Origin: Phallusia fumigata
Taxonomy: Eukaryota > Chordata > Ascidiacea > Phlebobranchia > Ascidiidae
Assembly (NCBI GenBank): GCA_008931825.1
Contig: QXVZ01025507.1
Location: 1-56,941, forward strand
Direction of reading: 5' to 3'
Length of the DNA: 56,941 nucleotides
Shown here: piece by piece, positions 52,803-56,941 of the stretch
Layout of the letters: each line of letters opens with the position of its first letter
Position numbering within the stretch: position 1 is the stretch's first letter
The notes under the pieces: model-generated
What the model was told of the DNA's origin: nothing
Databases searched by the model: none
What the model saw: the letters and a program-made list of their open reading frames with translations, nothing else
Position numbers and translations under genes: made by a program

Positions 52803-55800
52803 ATGTCCGTAGGTGAGATGGTGAACGGACCAATATTTGGTGACGATGCCTATCACAAAAGATGTCAGCGCAACAGTGAAGCGAAGTGGAGCGTCATAGC
52901 CAATGGCAAGTCGATAGCCAACGGCACCACAATACGACGCAATGGGGTAGTGTCTGTCAGCGTTGTGACGTCACAAAAGGACGGCCTGGATGTTGGATCG
53001 GGCACTGAAAACAAAGTCAGAACATCGGATGGTGGTAAGCTGTCATTGATCGTTTGTGCCGGTCCCGGTTGAGGTTATGGGTTTTGTTTTTACCAAACAT
53101 AACAGTTTTTTCTTGTAAAAGAATCTGGCAAGTTGTTAACCTTGGTTGCAATTATTAGTAAAAGGAGTAACTTTTCCCTTTTCCTTTATTAGTAAAATCG
53201 GTGACGTTTGCCTGTTCGTTTATTAGTAAAATGGGCGACGCTATCCTGTTCAGTTTTATTTAAACTTTGGTGGGCAAAACAACACCTAAATGCATTCACG
53301 TGTCCGTCATTAAGCAACCCCATTGCACTTCCGGCGACTCATATTTTATTTAAAGACTTCGATTTTTGAAAGCTTGAATGGAATAGGAAATGTCGTTAAA
53401 GTTTTTTGCTGGGAAGGCAAAAACATGCAAATACTTTCGAACACAAAGGTTGCGCTAATCAATTGTTCATCTTGGCGCTAAAGTTTCAGATGGTAAATGA
53501 ATTTGAATTTTCCTCAGACAAGGATGAAACCGAAAATGATGCGATCAGAAGTGCCTTGGTAACCGAAGGTGAAGCAAAAAAGAAGAAACGACCTGTGTTG
53601 AAAATTAACACTAGCGGCGCTCGAGCGTCAGCTCACGAAGCATTGTCGACCGTCTTACAACAACTGAAGTGGAGAGAAAGCAAAACAAGTTTTAAAACAG
53701 GTAAGTCACACAAGGTAAAAAGTAACTAGTGGTAAAGATGTAATACATTTGTGAGCTGCAGACAGTGCACACGGTTTCGACCTGTAAGGTCTCATCAGTG
53801 CAGCTGGAGACAGGACATTGGCCGTTTAGGCTAGTCTAGCCAAATAACGGCATTCCAGTTTGTTGTAAGTAACAGGCTAAAAAGGCATACCTCACGTCAT
53901 CTGGCTAGACTAGCCTAAACGGCCAGTGTCCTGTCACCAGCTGCACTGATGAGACCTTACAGGTCGAAACAGGCGTGCACTGTCTGCAGCTCACAAATCA
54001 TGTAACACCTAGTTTGCAGCATTTTTCTGAAATCATTCAACAAGTTTCTCAAGTTGGGACGAAGAATATTTGAGACGCGAATTTAAGATAGTTACGTCAT
54101 GTTTTTATTCCATTTGCCACAGTTTGCTTTTAAGCCGCTAGACATATTTGACTACTAACGTGTAAAAACCACACACGAAAGAGAGTTTTGTAAATGTTTT
54201 GGAGACGGGAAAGTTGGTAACGAATGTGACAACTTCAACTGTCTGCGATCCGCCTTTAAAACCACAAACGACGATTCTATAAAACGTCATACAAAGCCCT
54301 TAAGAGTGGCCGCACCCACCCAAAGGGTAATCATTGCACCGTAGTGTTGGCCGATTAAACATAGTAAAATGACACTTCAACCTGACGACAGGGTTTGGCG
54401 CCGACATGTACTGGCATGGTTTGGGGTTTGAGGAGAGCGCTTACAACAAAGCGGGAGTTTACGCAGTGAACAAGTTGCCCGGAATGTTTGAACTTGCCCA
54501 AAAGGTACGTATTTCTGATCATAGGGAAAAAGTATTTTCTAACGGTATAAAAACCACTGGAAATTTTATTAAAGTGACATGTGTTTTTTCTCACCACGAC
54601 CACGATGAGAGAAAATGTTAAAGTCTATTATAGCTGATTTAATTGAAACTTGAACATGAACAAATCCTACTAGAAACTCGAACAGAACGTATAGCCTATG
54701 CGTCTAAATTGAAAGCAACTTTATGTCGCAGTTATATGAATCTTTGTATCGCAGTAAAGTAATTCCCAATCAAGTCACAGCCAAAAAAATACAGTCAACT
54801 TATGTTGAATTCCGTTTCAACATACTTTTGACACAAGCCGGGTTGTGTCAGGGCAGTCGAATGTACCATTATGTTACAGGTTCACCTCTCGCGCATCATC
54901 AAGCGGATGCAGTTGCTTTTCCCGGGCGAGTTTGATTTCTATCCTCCCACCTGGTTTCTTCCCGAGCAGTATCATCAATTCCTGGCCGAGGTCACGCTAA
55001 AAAACAAACCGAAAACGACGAGCAATCCAAATTCACCGGGGAGACGCAACTCTCGATCGCCATCTCGTGAGTGATTTAAAATTGATTTCTTGCAAAAATA
55101 AAACCACAGTTACAAAAACTAAAATTTTTTTCACGGGGCTAAAATTTAAACTCGGGACGCTTTCGAGTACGAATCCTGAGTAGATTTTTTGTGTTTGTAT
55201 ATGGGTGCACTTGACCAAGTGCTCGCCAGTGTTTACAACTAATTGGGTCTTTACCCAAAAGTTTACCATTTCTTCACACTCTAGCCAATAAGAAGCGAAA
55301 GGAGCGATGTACTTACATTGTGAAACCAGACGTTGGCAGTCAAGGCGAGGGCATTTATTTGATTAACGATCCGCGAGACGTTCAAGATATAAATGGGATG
55401 AAACCCGCAATTATACAGGTTAGTATTACGGGATATTAAAGCGTTCCTATGTGTGCCTGACCCTAATCTAACATTTGTTTTTTCTATTTATATGGCAGCA
55501 CGGCCAATGCATTGGCATGTTTTATTAGGGCACCTGGATTAATCGCCCTGAGATGACGCACGAACGTTTAAAGCCTAAGCGCAGTTTATTGATTTTTCCA
55601 GAAATACATCGACGACCCACTGCTAATCGAAGGCTACAAGTTTGATCTCAGGATGTACGTTGTCGTCGCTCGACTTAACCCAATAGAGATTTATCTGTGT
55701 AAGGTTGGTGCTCTTAAACCAAAATATCTCAACATATTTTATCCTGGTAGGGCAAAACAACGCCGGAATTTGTTATGCTCACAATGAGTCCACTGTCGAA

Positions 55801-56789
55801 ATACCAGGCCCATCAAAGTTGCCTTATATCAATTTTTCATTTGATTTTTTCGATTTTTTTTCAATGCTGGTACCTTCACTTTGAATCAACTAATCGAGTT
55901 TTGTAGTGAGCTGGGTTGGAGGAATGCCACGTAATATTCTTGCTCAGGGAAACACAAGCGTCAGCTCAAAGCAGTAGCGCCAAGCTGATAATTTATAAAA
56001 GGACTCCCACCAAATGTAACCGCACAATTAAGCATTTTTTTTTATTTAGGACGGTCTTGCGCGACTCTGTACAGAGGAGTACGAAATGCCGACGTCGTCC
56101 AACATCAACAAGACCTACATGCATTTAACCAACTACAGTCTGAACAAGAACAGCGTTGAGTTTGTTCACACAAACGCCGAAAACACAGGATCAAAGCGTT
56201 CCTACCGCAGTGTTAAACAGGTGTGCAGGGATAGCATGTAAATTTTCTACGTATAATTAATAATGACGTAATGTGTCAGAATTCGTAATTGTATAAGGAT
56301 GATGAGATGCGTTTTACCATACAACTTTGAAGCATATCGTCAGGAGCAAAAATACACAATAATTACTCACGAAATTATTCAATAGCGGTTCCTTTTCAGC
56401 TGCTCAAAAAGAAGGGTTTCGACGTGCAAGAGATTGAACGTCAGATCAAGAACCTTGTCGTCAAAACAGTTCTCTCAATGCTGCCTGACATCACCATCTG
56501 GGAACACGTGACAAATAAGTCAAAACTTGTGAGGTATTACTTGACCTTTAACCCTGTTTTCAATGTACCGCGATGTTAATTTTAAAACCGGTTTGTTTTT
56601 TTGACCGACGGAAGTAAAATCAAGTTTCACGACAGGTCGTTTCAAATTCTCGGCTTCGACATCTTGCTCTCATCCGATATGCGCGCGCACCTGCTCGAGG
56701 TAAACTCGGCTCCGAGCATGTGCATTGATGCGGAACAGGAAAACGAAGAAGGAATGTTGGAGACGGTGACTAGTCACGTGGACGAACAG
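52803..56789 (+). CDS. TTLL11: tubulin polyglutamylase, TTLL11-like (3' end beyond window)
   Basis: Nine exons in phase: 52803-53034, 53518-53700, 54392-54504, 54880-55066, 55285-55418, 55602-55703, 56050-56220, 56400-56533, 56636-56789, giving 470 residues. It is an ATP-grasp ligase of the tubulin tyrosine ligase-like family that adds glutamates to tubulin tails, mainly in cilia. The N-terminal 100 residues are disordered and basic. Then come ARASAHEALSTVLQQLKWRE and DMYWHG, characteristic of TTLL11, followed by VNKLPGMFELAQK, MQLLFPGEFDFYPPTWFLP, TYIVKPDVGSQGEGIYLI (ATP-binding loop and Lys), YKFDLRMYV, MHLTNYSLNKNS, and SFQILGFDILL with LLEVNSAPSM (Mg-binding Glu and Asn). Exon 2 uses the acceptor at 53517 because an upstream one gives a stop. 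The ATG directly follows a ttttcag acceptor, so a 5' non-coding exon or a trans-spliced leader is likely. The C-terminal tail lies beyond the window. Confidence 0.9.
53742..54005. mobile_element. foldback element with about 100-bp arms in TTLL11 intron 2
   Basis: Left arm 53742-53841 (atttgtgagctgcagacagt ... ggctagtctagcca) is the inverse of 53902-54005 (tggctagactagcc ... actgtctgcagctcacaaat), with about 60 bases between. No ORF. A half copy is at 552-636, so the family is dispersed. Confidence 0.75.
55124..55225 (-). mobile_element. diverged tRNA-derived SINE copy in TTLL11 intron 4
   Basis: ttttttcacgggg, then a degenerate B-box region, gtgtttgtatatgggtgcac and ttgaccaag align with the SINE at 34586-34700 in the same orientation. 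Confidence 0.5.
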
Positions 56790-56941
56790 GTAGCGATGAT
56801 TGGCCAAGACAAACGTTGTTATGGCAAATGTCGATTATGTGTATGTAATAGTATTTATTCTAGATTTTTGCAATTCTTTCCCGATCTATTTAATCCTAAA
56901 ATATTGGAAGTGGGAAGAGTGCGTTCTAAGATTTGCAACAA

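Overview
The window is nuclear DNA of an animal. Genes are split into short exons with GT-AG introns, intergenic DNA is AT-rich, and the recognisable genes (GDP-L-fucose synthase, an endosomal syntaxin, a TTLL11-type tubulin ligase, a stathmin-domain protein with an N-myristoylation start, an RZ-type RGS protein, tandem cytidine deaminases) are a metazoan, chordate-flavoured set. Fairly compact introns and strong allelic divergence at contig joins suggest a highly polymorphic marine invertebrate chordate such as an ascidian. That placement is inference.

Layout. 1-5.4 kb: tandem cytidine deaminase genes (+ strand), complicated by unmerged allelic contigs. 5.4-10.4 kb: no complete gene; one possible BTB/BACK-like exon, one CpG-rich ORF with an in-frame TGA, several small DNA transposons. 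10.4-21.2 kb: an RGS gene on the minus strand, six exons whose reading phases all fit, with a cysteine string exon and a complete RGS domain. 21.2-35.0 kb: long gene-poor stretch with three contig joins and a hAT-like MITE. 35.0-35.5 kb: two phase-compatible minus-strand exons starting at an ATG, possibly the 5' end of the RGS gene or of another gene. 36.8-40.8 kb: complete eight-exon GDP-L-fucose synthase (+). 42.5-44.5 kb: STMND1-like gene (+), cut by a gap. 45.1-49.4 kb: syntaxin-7/12-like gene (-), convergent with the previous one, exons 2-5 present twice, 3' end lost in the same gap. 50.6-51.3 kb: a well-formed TATA/Inr promoter followed by a candidate small secreted-peptide gene. 52.8-56.8 kb: TTLL11-like polyglutamylase (+), running off the window.

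Every single 'n' (317, 4237, 6414, 21624, 23500, 23926, 24511, 32454, 41110, 44464, 45588, 47896) marks a contig join. At all of them except 44464 the joined sequence repeats on the other side of the join or of the neighbouring contig; at 44464 unique sequence meets such a repeated contig. In three places (CDA, 24 kb, syntaxin) a whole contig, or the part that can be compared, is redundant with its two neighbours. Much of the apparent repetition is therefore assembly of two haplotypes, not gene duplication. The neighbouring genes are unrelated in pathway; no operon-like or defence-type system was found.
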